Of a stretch of DNA of 64,000 nt, positions 34,505 through 43,776 are shown piece after piece. Below the pieces are notes generated by a model that saw nothing but the letters and a program-made list of their open reading frames with translations, was not told the DNA's origin and ran no database searches. The position numbers and the translations under genes are program-made. Source of the stretch: QWQI01 sp964608915 (GTDB taxonomy: Bacteria > Planctomycetota > Planctomycetia > Isosphaerales > Isosphaeraceae); contig CAZSQA010000032.1 of NCBI GenBank assembly GCA_964608915.1, forward strand, positions 1 through 64,000. Direction: 5' to 3'. Positions within the stretch are counted from its first letter, which is position 1; each line of letters starts with the position of its first letter.

Positions 34505-34959
34505 CGGTGACCGCTGCCTTTCGAATTGGGAGAGATATCGATTTTCGAGCGTTTCGGAGATCCTGTTCAGGCTGGAAAGCGGAACGCACTATTTTGCCTT
34601 CTTAAATTGTCAATCGAAGAAGGCTGTCGAAACGGGTCGCGTACTTCTTATGTTATTTCGCGCGGCTCGATTCGGTTTTGTCAAGTTTTGTTGACAAAAG
34701 TAAACTGAGGAACGCGACTCTTCGGAACTCGTTTGCTCTTCTGTCCGATCGATTCATGCCCCAGTGCATCGAAAATGTTTGGGATTCCTGATTCTGTCGC
34801 TGTAAGATCCTGATTCGGCGCCTCGCGAAAAAATCGGGTCCGGATCACCACGATTCCGTTTCGAAATGGTATGCCGGATCTCGAATCTCTCCCGGGTCTT
34901 CGAGTCGACAGACTCGATCGACGAACCTGACGATCGCCTCTCATTCCGAATGCGGTGCC
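34505..34959. other. Intergenic region between divergent genes, with one small hairpin
   Basis: About 455 bases between the PEP-CTERM gene (minus) and the sulfatase gene (plus). It contains the inverted repeat TTTTGTCAA (34676-34684) / TTGACAAAA (34691-34699) with a 6-base loop. This could be an operator or short terminator; TTGACA within it also resembles a -35 box. ORFs across the region look spurious. Confidence 0.4.
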
Positions 34960-36507
34960 ATGTCATCGATTCCATCCGTTACTGGTCGATACCGGTTCGT
35001 GTTCCTTGCGATCCTCTGCCTCGCCGCGATCGCATCAAGTACTCGTGCCGAAAGCGATCCACGTCCGCAGCTACCCAACGTCATCCTATTGATGGGCGAC
35101 GATCACGGCTGGGAAGAGACCGGATACAACGGCCATCCGCACGTGAAAACGCCTGTCCTCGACGAAATGGCCGCGAGCGGTTCGAAATTCGAACGATTCT
35201 ATGCCGGCCACCCGAATTGCTCGCCCACTCGAGCCAGCTTTCTCACCGGGCGACACCCCAACCGCATGGGCACCTTCGCTCCAGGTTGGTCGATCCGGCC
35301 CGAGGAAATCACAATCGCCCACATTCTCGCCCGGACCGGCTACCGATGCGGCCACTTCGGGAAATGGCACGTCGGTCCGGTCAAAGAATCGTCGCCGACC
35401 AGCCCCGGTGCGATGGGCTTTCATGAATGGGTTTCGCACGACAACTTCTTCGAAATCGATCCGCGACTCTCTCGAAATGGTGGTCCGCCCGAGCTGTTCA
35501 AGGGCGAAAGTTCGGCCGTGATCGTCGACGAAACCATCCGGTTCATCGACTCCGCCGCTTCGAAACGGCAGCCGTTTCTGGCCGTCGTCTGGTTCGGATC
35601 TCCTCACGAGCCTTATTCGGGCCTGCCGGACGATCTGAAACTCTACGACGACCTGCCCGCGAAGTATTCGAAACCGGTGCAGGTCACTTCGAACGAAACC
35701 GGCGAAAACGTCACACGCCCCCAGGGTGAAGTTCTGCGTGAACGATACGCCGAAATCACGGCCATGGACCGCGCCATCGGCCGCCTGCGTTCGCATTTGA
35801 AATCCAAAGGCCTGAAAGACGACACGTTGCTCTTTTACTGCGGCGACAACGGCACTTCCGCCGATTCCGCCCTTGGCCTGCCCCACCGTGGCGTCAAAGG
35901 CCAGGTTTACGAGGGCGGTATCCTGGTACCGGGCCTGATCGAATGGCCGAATCGTATTCCGAAGCCACGTCAGATTTCATTTCGGGCCTCGACCCTTGAC
36001 CTCCTCCCCACGCTGTGCGAACTGACGGGCCAGCCTCTCCCCGAACGGCCGATCGACGGCGTCAGCCTGGTCGACGTTCTCGACGGCAAAGTGTCGGAAC
36101 GTCACAAGCCACTCTATTTCTGGGAATTTCCGGCCGCGAATGTCACCCGTTCGAAACCGGCGCCATGGATCGACCCGGAATTGCAGGAAGGCACCACGCC
36201 GCTCGTGAAAAAAATGGCAGGCAAGGCGACACATGATTTCCGCAACTTCCGCCACGACAATCCCGGCCCCGATGACTTTCGAGGCCCTCGCGCACTGATC
36301 GATGGCCGCATGAAACTCGTCATTCATGATCCCGCCGACGGCAAATCACGCCAGGAACTCTTCGACCTCGAAACCGATCCCGGCGAAAAGTCGAATCTCG
36401 CCGGCCAGCGGCTCGACGAATCTGACATGCTCATCGAAAACTTGCGGAGCTGGCAGGAATCGGTACTGCGCAGCCTCGCCGGCAAAGATTACGAACCGCG
36501 CCGATGA
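34960..36507 (+). CDS. Secreted sulfatase (arylsulfatase family)
   Basis: A 515-residue type I sulfatase. The signal peptide is at 1-30 (FVFLAILCLAAIASSTRA). Metal-ligand Asp47/Asp48 lie in LLMGDDHGWEE. The formylglycine motif is C87-S-P-T-R91 in NCSPTRASFLTGR; maturation needs an FGE or anSME, not encoded here. A later LLFYCGDNGTSAD supplies the second Asp/Asn metal pair, and GVKGQVYEGGILVPG is the usual substrate-side block. It should hydrolyse sulfate esters from external polysaccharides or related substrates. It overlaps or directly precedes an esterase gene and lies near LmbE and sialidase-like genes, suggesting a glycan-degradation patch. Confidence 0.95.
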   Translation: MSSIPSVTGRYRFVFLAILCLAAIASSTRAESDPRPQLPNVILLMGDDHGWEETGYNGHPHVKTPVLDEMAASGSKFERFYAGHPNCSPTRASFLTGRHPNRMGTFAPGWSIRPEEITIAHILARTGYRCGHFGKWHVGPVKESSPTSPGAMGFHEWVSHDNFFEIDPRLSRNGGPPELFKGESSAVIVDETIRFIDSAASKRQPFLAVVWFGSPHEPYSGLPDDLKLYDDLPAKYSKPVQVTSNETGENVTRPQGEVLRERYAEITAMDRAIGRLRSHLKSKGLKDDTLLFYCGDNGTSADSALGLPHRGVKGQVYEGGILVPGLIEWPNRIPKPRQISFRASTLDLLPTLCELTGQPLPERPIDGVSLVDVLDGKVSERHKPLYFWEFPAANVTRSKPAPWIDPELQEGTTPLVKKMAGKATHDFRNFRHDNPGPDDFRGPRALIDGRMKLVIHDPADGKSRQELFDLETDPGEKSNLAGQRLDESDMLIENLRSWQESVLRSLAGKDYEPRR

Positions 36508-36566
36508 ACCCTTCGTCTGCAATTCGCCGTTCGTCGACCGGATCGAAACTCGAAAGGCCAGCCCAC

Positions 36567-37598
36567 ATGAATCCGCGAATTTCTCCCGCCCTGATCGCAA
36601 TCGCACTGTCTCTGCTCGCGCCACCAGCCCCATCGATTGCTCAGGAGAAATCGGAAAAGAATGAAATCACAGGGCTCCTTGCCCGCGAAATCTCGCCCGA
36701 GGGTGTCCAATATCTGAAGAAACTCCGCGACACGAACACGCCCTTCGGGACGAACTCGTTCGATTTCGAATCGCTCCGCAAGGGCATGGGCACCAGGCGA
36801 GAACCTACGATCCCCGGCATCCGCCTCATCAAAGCGGACGCCGGCGGCGTGCCGTGCGAATGGCTGCTGGCGCCAGGGGCCGACCCGAACGTACGGCTTC
36901 TCTACATTCATGGCGGCGGTTTCGTATCGGGCTCAGGCGGATACTACATTCCCCAGACGGCTCACATTTCGGCCGCTGCGAAGTGCGCTGTGCTTCTCGT
37001 CGATTACCGCCTGGCCCCTGAATTTCCGTTTCCGGCAGGCCTTAACGATTGCGTGAAGGCCCACGAATGGATGGTTTCGAACGGCCCTGAGGGTCCGTCT
37101 CGAGCCCGTGCCACGTTCGTCGCCGGTGATTCCGCCGGCGGAAACCTCACTCTCGCAACCCTCTTGGCCATCAGGGACCGCAAACTGACAATGCCGGGCG
37201 GGGGCATTCCGATTTCGCCCACGACCGATTTCACGCTCGTGAGCGAATCATTGAAATCCGTGAAGGATCCGATCATCAGTTCCAAAACCATGCCCGTCTT
37301 TCGCGACATGTATCTGGGCAAATCCGACCCGAGCGACCCGCTGGCATCGCCCGTTTTCGGCGATTATCACGGGTTGCCGCCGCTTCTGTTTCAAATCGGC
37401 GAACATGAAATGCTCCGCGACGACGGCATCCGGGCGGCCCTGAAAGCCCGCGCCGACGGAATCCCCGTCTCGCTGGAAGTCTGGCCCGGCATGTTCCACG
37501 TCTTTCAGTCCCACGAACCGCTGCTGCCCGAAGCCCGGGCCGCGATCGAACACATCGCGGAATTCATGAAGTCGAAGACCCCTCCAGAAGGCAAATGA
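36567..37598 (+). CDS. Secreted alpha/beta hydrolase, HSL (family IV) esterase
   Basis: A 343-residue exported esterase. Start 36567 is chosen for the AAAGG 9 bases upstream and the signal peptide (ALIAIALSLLAPPAPSIAQ); the longer reading from 36504 would overlap the sulfatase stop by ATGA. HSL-family motifs are intact: H115-GGG (YIHGGGFVSG), the nucleophile elbow G187-D-S189-A-G-G, the acid region FQIGEHEMLRDD (Glu in the usual Asp place) and His in GMFHVFQ. Such enzymes hydrolyse short-chain esters or glycan acetyl groups. Position directly after the sulfatase suggests de-esterification of a sulfated glycan (inference). Confidence 0.92.
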   Translation: MNPRISPALIAIALSLLAPPAPSIAQEKSEKNEITGLLAREISPEGVQYLKKLRDTNTPFGTNSFDFESLRKGMGTRREPTIPGIRLIKADAGGVPCEWLLAPGADPNVRLLYIHGGGFVSGSGGYYIPQTAHISAAAKCAVLLVDYRLAPEFPFPAGLNDCVKAHEWMVSNGPEGPSRARATFVAGDSAGGNLTLATLLAIRDRKLTMPGGGIPISPTTDFTLVSESLKSVKDPIISSKTMPVFRDMYLGKSDPSDPLASPVFGDYHGLPPLLFQIGEHEMLRDDGIRAALKARADGIPVSLEVWPGMFHVFQSHEPLLPEARAAIEHIAEFMKSKTPPEGK

Positions 37599-37634
37599 AT
37601 TTCGAAGGCCGTTTCGAAATCGGAATGGATTCCT

Positions 37635-39017
37635 TCAAGTCAGCGCGATCACCGTTGCCGTCGAGATCAAGGGAATCACCAGCGAAACCACCGCGATATC
37701 GGCATAGGATTCCCGGTGCGTCCTGCCGCAAATCAAAAGCAGAGTGATCACGGCGCCGTTATGGGGCAGAGTGTCCAGCCCGCCACACGAAAGCGACGCC
37801 ACCCGGTGCATCGCCTCCGGGCTGATCCCCGCCGCCAGTCCCCGTTCGTAAAATGTCTGCCCCAGCGCTTCCAGCGCGATGCTCAGGCCGCCGGAGGCAG
37901 ATCCCGTGATCCCCGCCAGCACGTTCACGCTGAGGGCTTCCGAAATGAGAGGCCGTGAGGGTGCTACGGACGCCATCCACTGTTTGACCGTTTCGAAACC
38001 CGCCAGGGCAGCGATGGTCGAGCCATATCCGAATTCCGATGCGGCGTTGAACACGGGCAGCAGGGCACCGTCGGCCCCGCGAGCGATCGATTCCCGCATT
38101 GTCCTGACCCGGCCCCGATGCAGAGCGAGCATGCAGACGATCGCGCCCGCCATCGCCAGAATCGTCGACCAGGTGCCCGCGACCTTGTCGAGCGATGTCG
38201 CTCCGAAGCGTTTCTCACCCAGATAATCGGCCTTCCAGCCCGGTACAAGGTATTGGGACAATCCGAAATTCAGGACGACCATACACAGAAGCGGCAGCAG
38301 TGCGACCCGCAGCGAAGGCCTGCCGGCATTGGCCAGGTCAAGGTCTTTCGAACTTTCCTCGAAATCGGTTTCGACCGTGAAGCCTTCACCTCGATGCCGC
38401 GCCTGCCTGGCTCGAAACGTCAGCCAGCCGATACCGCCCGCGAACATGATCGCGGAGGCCGTCAGCCCCATGACCGGCGCGGCGTACGAATCGGTCTTGA
38501 AGAACGGCATCGGGATCAGATTCTGAATCTGCACCGTGCCGGGCAGGGCCGTCATCGTGAACGTGAACGAGCCGAGAGCGATCGACGCCGGGATCAGTCT
38601 TTTCGGCAAGTTCGCATGGCGGAACAAAACGACCGCGATCGGGAAAACGGTGAACACGACCACGAAAAGCGACACGCCGCCGTAAGTCAGCAGCGCGCAG
38701 GTCAGCACCAGCGCCAGAATCGCGTGCCGAGACCCGATCAGTCCCACGACGCTCTGTGCGATCGTGCCGGCGCTGCCGGTTTCTTCCATCAGTTTCCCGA
38801 AGATGGAACCCAGCAGGAACAGCGGAAAATAGCGCTGAATGAATGTGCCCAGGCTGGTCATGAAGATTTGCGTGTAAGTCGCCGTCAGGGGCAATTCGCC
38901 GTCGATCACGACAGCCACCAGGGCACACAAGGGCGCGATGACGATCACGCTGTGATTGCGATAAGCCAGGCCCATCAGCAGGCACAGTGAAAAGGCGATG
39001 CCGAAGACGGCGAGCAT
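37635..39017 (-). CDS. GntP-type permease
   Basis: A 460-residue inner-membrane transporter with about 12 hydrophobic helices. The pattern GSIFGKLMEETGSAGTIAQS and LTYGGVSLFVVVFTVFPIA, followed by LPGTVQIQNLIPMPFF and, near the end, SASGGLSIALEALG and SCGGLDTLPHNGAV, is characteristic of the GntP (H+/gluconate or 3-hydroxybutyrate) family. The substrate is probably a small organic acid; the exact one cannot be read. It stands alone, convergent with the esterase gene, with its promoter near 39.0-39.15 kb. Confidence 0.9.
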   Translation of the reverse strand: MLAVFGIAFSLCLLMGLAYRNHSVIVIAPLCALVAVVIDGELPLTATYTQIFMTSLGTFIQRYFPLFLLGSIFGKLMEETGSAGTIAQSVVGLIGSRHAILALVLTCALLTYGGVSLFVVVFTVFPIAVVLFRHANLPKRLIPASIALGSFTFTMTALPGTVQIQNLIPMPFFKTDSYAAPVMGLTASAIMFAGGIGWLTFRARQARHRGEGFTVETDFEESSKDLDLANAGRPSLRVALLPLLCMVVLNFGLSQYLVPGWKADYLGEKRFGATSLDKVAGTWSTILAMAGAIVCMLALHRGRVRTMRESIARGADGALLPVFNAASEFGYGSTIAALAGFETVKQWMASVAPSRPLISEALSVNVLAGITGSASGGLSIALEALGQTFYERGLAAGISPEAMHRVASLSCGGLDTLPHNGAVITLLLICGRTHRESYADIAVVSLVIPLISTATVIALT

Positions 39018-39150
39018 GTGCGGGGGTTTCCCTTTCGATGATGGCGATGAGGCAGGATGCGACCAGCTTAACCTCGCCGCGGGTTTCGGAAAAGCCGTCA
39101 GTCGGCCGGAGTGTCCGAAATGAGATCATGACATTCCTGACTCGTTCGAA

Positions 39151-39774
39151 TCAGGAATCGATCTTTCGCACATAAATTCGAAACATCCCAGGTGCACCTG
39201 ACTCACTTGGTGACCACTTGGTCCCCCGGCTGCCCGTGACGAAGAAATTGGATGTCGACGGAATCGAAGCTTCCGGCATCGATGGCTCGTCCGGCGCGTT
39301 ATCGGTCGTGCGCGCCCATTCCGCCGATGTCTCGCCGGCCGTATTGTTGCCGTAGAATGCAATCCAGTAGGTGCGATTCGGCTGAAGTACGAATTTCTGC
39401 CGGCCCGCGCGCGTCAGAGTGACATTTTCGAAATCTCCGCTCGAGCATGTCTGCACAGGCCATGCGTCGATCAGGTTCGGCCCCGTCGGCTCATCATCGG
39501 CATTTTCGTGCACGAGCACCCGCAGCGTCACGCTCGCGCCCGCGACACAGCGCACACGGAGAACCACGCTTTCCAGGATGAACGGCTCTGGGCCAGTTCG
39601 AAATGCACTCGCATAACGTGTGAAGTGCGAATTGCTCACGGCCGTGCCGATCAGAGATTCGTGGATCGGCGAGTTCGTATTCCCCACATACGGCATACCG
39701 TCCGGAATCCGGAACAAATACCACTGGAGCAGAAAGATCGCGATTACGATCCCGAGAAACCAGAGCCAGAACAT
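39151..39774 (-). CDS. Membrane-anchored hypothetical protein, choice-of-anchor R-like
   Basis: A 207-residue protein with one N-terminal helix (MFWLWFLGIVIAIFLLQWYL) and a beta-rich extracytoplasmic domain. The blocks YASAFRTGPEPFILESVVLRV and RQKFVLQPNRTYWIAFYGN resemble the choice-of-anchor R domain found on surface proteins of planctomycetes. No enzymatic motif is seen. It lies between the GntP and TRIC genes on the same strand, with gaps too large to call an operon. Confidence 0.7.
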   Translation of the reverse strand: MFWLWFLGIVIAIFLLQWYLFRIPDGMPYVGNTNSPIHESLIGTAVSNSHFTRYASAFRTGPEPFILESVVLRVRCVAGASVTLRVLVHENADDEPTGPNLIDAWPVQTCSSGDFENVTLTRAGRQKFVLQPNRTYWIAFYGNNTAGETSAEWARTTDNAPDEPSMPEASIPSTSNFFVTGSRGTKWSPSESGAPGMFRIYVRKIDS

Positions 39775-39866
39775 CTTCGCTCAAATCTCCGTCGCTTATG
39801 ACCAGGCAGGTTCGCCTGATCGCATTTCGAATCTCATGAAGTACGTCCCACCGGATCGATTTCGAA

Positions 39867-40514
39867 TCAGGCTGGCACATCCTGTTTCGGAGTCACTTTC
39901 GGCAACCGCCAGCTTCGTTTGCGGGCGATCAGCCGCAGGGCAACTCCACCGACGAATACCGCAATCAGACTCATCGGCCCGATCACGTCGGCCGCGTGCA
40001 TGCACAACACGGCGACTGCCAGCAGAAATGCCACGCTGCCGTAGAAGTCTTCGCGCAGAACCATCGGAACTTCGTTGACGAGCATGTCGCGGATCATGCC
40101 ACCGCCTGTCGCGGTCAGAAATGACAACGTGATGACGCCGAACCCGTGCAGGCCCGCTTCGATGCCGATTAAGGCTCCGTGAATGCCGAACGCGGCCAGG
40201 CCGACGGCGTCGCTGACGACGAAGATCCGCCGCTGCTCGACTGCGGCATTCTGAAGCCGGAACAGGATGCCACAGGCGATCGCGAAAGCCGTAAGCCAGA
40301 ACGGCACCGTGCTGGCCATGATGGCAGGCGTTCGACCCACCAGCAAGTCTCGGATCAATCCGCCGCCGTTGGCGCTGAGAAACGACAGCACGAAAATGCC
40401 CATCAGGTCCAGATCGTTCCGCACGCCGGTCATGAAGCCGGAAATCGCGAACGCGACGCTACCCACGATGGACGCCGAGGCGAAAATCAGGGCAGACGAA
40501 TCTCCGAAATCCAT
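39867..40514 (-). CDS. TRIC-type cation channel family protein (UPF0126/YadS)
   Basis: A 215-residue inner-membrane protein built of two three-helix repeats. The glycine-rich repeat motif appears twice: LSFLSANGGGLIRDLLVG and LSFLTATGGGMIRDMLV. This is diagnostic of the UPF0126/TRIC family, which forms trimeric monovalent cation channels. The length is that of the family. The physiological role in bacteria is uncertain. Confidence 0.94.
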   Translation of the reverse strand: MDFGDSSALIFASASIVGSVAFAISGFMTGVRNDLDLMGIFVLSFLSANGGGLIRDLLVGRTPAIMASTVPFWLTAFAIACGILFRLQNAAVEQRRIFVVSDAVGLAAFGIHGALIGIEAGLHGFGVITLSFLTATGGGMIRDMLVNEVPMVLREDFYGSVAFLLAVAVLCMHAADVIGPMSLIAVFVGGVALRLIARKRSWRLPKVTPKQDVPA

Positions 40515-40710
40515 GATGGTTCCGTGTAACCGACTCGTTCGATGAAGCGAATGAAGCCACGATGCGACCGAAATTCGCCGAGAACGCTCATCGAAACGAT
40601 ACTCGCAGCCGGGTTCGGATTCAATGGATCATCATCGGTCCGGCAAATCCGCTCTGGCCAACTGAATGATCGGATCGATTCGATATTGACCGATCACGTT
40701 CCTTCGAAAT

Positions 40711-41136
40711 TCAGGGCATCTCGTACCGGATCGATAAGAGATGCGGCGGAACCGGTGTCGGGGCCGGCAATTCGAGATCGCCATGCGATGTCCGCAGTGG
40801 GGCGTGCGTATCCAGATAATGAAAGAAGAACGCCCACCGGCCCGGTTCGCCATCCAGAGGCTGTTCGTCATAAGCAGCCTGCCAATTTTCGGGCGGCCAG
40901 CCTTCCTCAGGTTGAGTTACGCATGACCAATCGAATTCCGGATCATCCTCGCCGACTTGCAATTCGATCAGATACAGCCCCTCAAAGTGCTCTCGAACAC
41001 GCGCCTCAGCTTCAGCAAGTTCCGGGCCTTCCAAACCTTCACCCCTGAGGATTATGACAGCTTCACGAAACTCTTCGGCCGTCGGCACGACAGGATGAAT
41101 CCCGAGAATCCGGGTCGATTTTCGATTATCGAGCAT
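40711..41136 (-). CDS. Acidic hypothetical protein
   Basis: A 141-residue protein. The start at 41136 is supported by a perfect GGAGG 6 bases upstream (41143-41147). The sequence is acidic with many Pro, Trp and Tyr residues (PEEGWPPENWQAAYDEQPLDG, then FFFHYLDTHAPLR), suggesting a small cytoplasmic alpha+beta protein. I do not recognise the family. It may be a planctomycete-restricted protein. It is not in an obvious operon. Confidence 0.7.
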   Translation of the reverse strand: MLDNRKSTRILGIHPVVPTAEEFREAVIILRGEGLEGPELAEAEARVREHFEGLYLIELQVGEDDPEFDWSCVTQPEEGWPPENWQAAYDEQPLDGEPGRWAFFFHYLDTHAPLRTSHGDLELPAPTPVPPHLLSIRYEMP

Positions 41137-41464
41137 CACTGGCCTCCAAGAAATCTTGGATTGCATTTTGAGACGGCTTACCGCACATTGTGTCGGGAGA
41201 TCCGAAGAAGCTGACGATATCGATCTTTCCAATACCGGCAGAATCCCATGCTCCGCATCGAGGGTCAAGTGACAGGTCGCTCGAATTCCGTCGGAAATTC
41301 GGAACTTGCCGGTAATCTCTGAGATTCGAAAACTTCGAATGAAAACGATCGACCGGAACGGACACTCGATCCGCTCCGGTTCGAATTTCAGATTTGCGTT
41401 TCGATCCATTCGAACGGGCCGACATCTGTGCCCGAAATTCCGGGTGATCGGCTCGTCCGATCAA
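41137..41464. other. Intergenic region, nothing recognised
   Basis: About 330 bases between the acidic protein gene and the RTX gene end. An ORF covers most of it on the minus strand but has no ribosome site or recognisable domain. I see no RNA gene or strong hairpin. Confidence 0.4.
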
Positions 41465-43420
41465 TTAACGCCCCCGCAGTGAGTTCACCAGGCTCGAGGC
41501 ACCGATCGTGCGGGTGCGTGCCGTGACTTTCCGCCCGGTCGATGTCGCCGTGACCGGCTGCGTGAACGGCGGGGTAAATCCGCCCTTGTGGCTCGGCAAC
41601 TGATTCGCCGGTGGTGTCGGCCGAACGATGCCGTTCATGAAAGCCTGGCCTGTATAGGCTGACAGGGGCACCGTCACGACGACCGTCTTGCTGAATTGAG
41701 GAGCGGGCAGGGGCGGTTCGACGAGGCCGCCGTTCTTGAAGGCCTTGTTGTAGCCACCGTCCACGGCGGCGATATCGGTCGCCAGCCTGCCAGCCTTATA
41801 GGTGTGCGTGTAATACCAGTCGGCCCCCAGGCCACCCAGAAGCGTGTCCTGAAGGCCTTCGTCGCCGCCGTCGAGCAGGTTATCGCCGTTGCCGCCGTCG
41901 ACCCAGTCCAGGCCGTATCCGCCCAGCATCGTGTCATCGCCGTCGATGGGCAGGGAAGGATCGCGCGGCAGGTGGATGTGGTTGGCTGTTTCCAGGGTTC
42001 CGCCATACATCATGTCGTTGCCGTAACCGCCGTAGATCATGTCGTCGCCGAAGCCGCCCAGCAGCGAGTCGTCGCCGAAACCGCCGAAGATCAGGTCGGA
42101 ATCGACACCGCCGGTGATGGTGTCGTCACCCAGGCCACCTGCCAGTGTGTTGATGCCTTCCGGATCTTCGATCGTGTCGTTCCCCTCTTCGCCCCAGACG
42201 AGGTCGGGGCCGTTGCCGCCGTTGAGAACGTCGGCGCCGTCGCCACCAAGGATCGTGTCGGGGCCGTCGAGGGCGAAGATCGAGTCGTCGCCGGTGCCCC
42301 CGCCCAGAAGATCACCCAGAGCACCGCCCTGGATCGAGTCGTCGCCCGCTCCGCCATTGACGGTATTTGAGCCCGGGCTGACACCGAAACCGCCTACGTT
42401 CATCGGATTGGCGTTTTCCGAAGCGGCATCTCGTGCGGCGAAGATCAGGTCGGAATCATCGCCGCCGTCGATCGAATTCGCACCCGAACCGCCCAGAATC
42501 AGGTCCGCTCCTTTGCCACCGCTGATGAAGTCGGCGCCGGCACCGCCGGCGATCTGGTCGTTGCCGTCGCCGCCGTCCAGCGTGTCGACATCCTCATTTC
42601 CGTAAAGTACGTCATCGCCGGCTTCACCGAAGAGCGTGTCGAGCCCGAAGCCCCCGATCAGCAGATCCGCCCCGGCGCGGCCGAAAAGCTGGTCATTGCC
42701 GTCGCCGCCGTTGAGCGTGTCATGCAAGGCGCCACCGTCGATGGCGTCGTCGCCGCCCTCGCCATTGAGAAGATCGCTGCCTTCGCCACCCTGAATCGTG
42801 TCGTTGCCGAATCCGCCGTAAACGACGTCGGCACCGCCTTCGCCAGCGATATCGTCGGCACCGTCTCCACCATAGATCGAGTCATCGCTGTCGCCGCCCA
42901 GGATCGTATCGTTACCGTCGCCGCCCATGAGGACATCGGCTCCGTCGCCGCCCACGATCGAGTCATTTCCCAGTCCGCCGTCGATCGTGACGCTTGTCCC
43001 GTTCGGATCGGCACTCAGAAAGTCGTCGCCCGAACCGCCGACGATCGAAGCCGGCACACCCAGGGTGTTCGTCGTCAGCGCCGAGTCGTTCATGTCGTCG
43101 AGAAACGACCGGATCAGTTGAATATCGGCCGTGATCGGCACTGCGACCTTGTTCGGAGCCAGAACGATTGCGGAGGGGATGCTGGAAGCATCGATCGAAA
43201 CGCCCGGGCCAGTATCTTCGAACACGAAACGGGTGTTGACGGTGTCGCGCGTGACGGTCAGAAAGTTCACGTCGCCGACGGCCGCCTGATAATTCAGGTT
43301 CGTTCCGTCGAAACTGAGAATGCTCGTCGCCAGACAGAACCGGCGTTCGAGATCGAACGACGCGAGCTGAAGAGTCCGGTTTTTTGCCCGTCGGTCAGTT
43401 CCGTTCGATCGTCTGGCCAT
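41465..43420 (-). CDS. RTX (hemolysin-type Ca2+-binding repeat) protein
   Basis: A 651-residue protein. The N-terminus has no classical signal peptide but carries the planctomycete LE-R-type motif LASFDLERRFCLA (residues about 19-31). Residues about 120-560 hold some 30 nonapeptide RTX repeats of the GGxGxDxxx type (e.g. GGDGNDTIL), expected to form Ca2+-bound parallel beta-rolls. The C-terminal 90 residues are Pro/Thr/Arg-rich and end GASSLVNSLRGR. Such proteins are usually secreted by type I systems; none is encoded nearby. It is probably a surface or extracellular structural protein. The opposite-strand ORFs over the repeats are shadows. Confidence 0.93.
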   Translation of the reverse strand: MARRSNGTDRRAKNRTLQLASFDLERRFCLATSILSFDGTNLNYQAAVGDVNFLTVTRDTVNTRFVFEDTGPGVSIDASSIPSAIVLAPNKVAVPITADIQLIRSFLDDMNDSALTTNTLGVPASIVGGSGDDFLSADPNGTSVTIDGGLGNDSIVGGDGADVLMGGDGNDTILGGDSDDSIYGGDGADDIAGEGGADVVYGGFGNDTIQGGEGSDLLNGEGGDDAIDGGALHDTLNGGDGNDQLFGRAGADLLIGGFGLDTLFGEAGDDVLYGNEDVDTLDGGDGNDQIAGGAGADFISGGKGADLILGGSGANSIDGGDDSDLIFAARDAASENANPMNVGGFGVSPGSNTVNGGAGDDSIQGGALGDLLGGGTGDDSIFALDGPDTILGGDGADVLNGGNGPDLVWGEEGNDTIEDPEGINTLAGGLGDDTITGGVDSDLIFGGFGDDSLLGGFGDDMIYGGYGNDMMYGGTLETANHIHLPRDPSLPIDGDDTMLGGYGLDWVDGGNGDNLLDGGDEGLQDTLLGGLGADWYYTHTYKAGRLATDIAAVDGGYNKAFKNGGLVEPPLPAPQFSKTVVVTVPLSAYTGQAFMNGIVRPTPPANQLPSHKGGFTPPFTQPVTATSTGRKVTARTRTIGASSLVNSLRGR

Positions 43421-43776
43421 GGTCGTCGTCTCACCTGCTGCGAACAGGAGTGGATGGATGAATGCACGTTACGGATTATCCGTTTTATCTTACCCAAACT
43501 TCGCACTCGATTGCGACCGAATCCACTGAGTCGTGAAAAAAGGGCTGACAAACTTGATCGAATTTGCGGCCCGGGACGATCGCACGGTGTCAAAGTCGCT
43601 CTTTTCGGTTCGGACCGGATGTCGAAACTGCCGTTCGGGATCGTCTCGACAGCTTGACCTGCAACGCCGTAAGATTCACTTGCGACGATCGAAACCCGGA
43701 CCGTCGTCAGGACAGTCGAAGCCTGGCGACTCCAAGGATCGATCGCGCCGCAACCCCACAGAGGAGCCTGCCGACG
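43421..43776. other. Intergenic region between divergent RTX and trpC genes
   Basis: About 355 bases holding both promoters. A long plus-strand reading runs through it into trpC but lacks family sequence; the trpC protein starts at 43777. No RNA gene or repeat is recognised. Confidence 0.5.

Noticed and set aside
34681..34944. 87-residue minus-strand ORF in an intergenic region
   Set aside because: Basic, Arg-rich, no ribosome site or domain; reading frame looks random.
41126..41464. 112-residue minus-strand ORF between the acidic protein and RTX genes
   Set aside because: No ribosome site, no recognisable domain, and it overlaps the well-supported start region of the acidic protein gene.
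41700..43000. DNA-level direct repeats as a mobile element
   Set aside because: The repetition is explained by RTX nonapeptide coding repeats (GGxGxDxxx).
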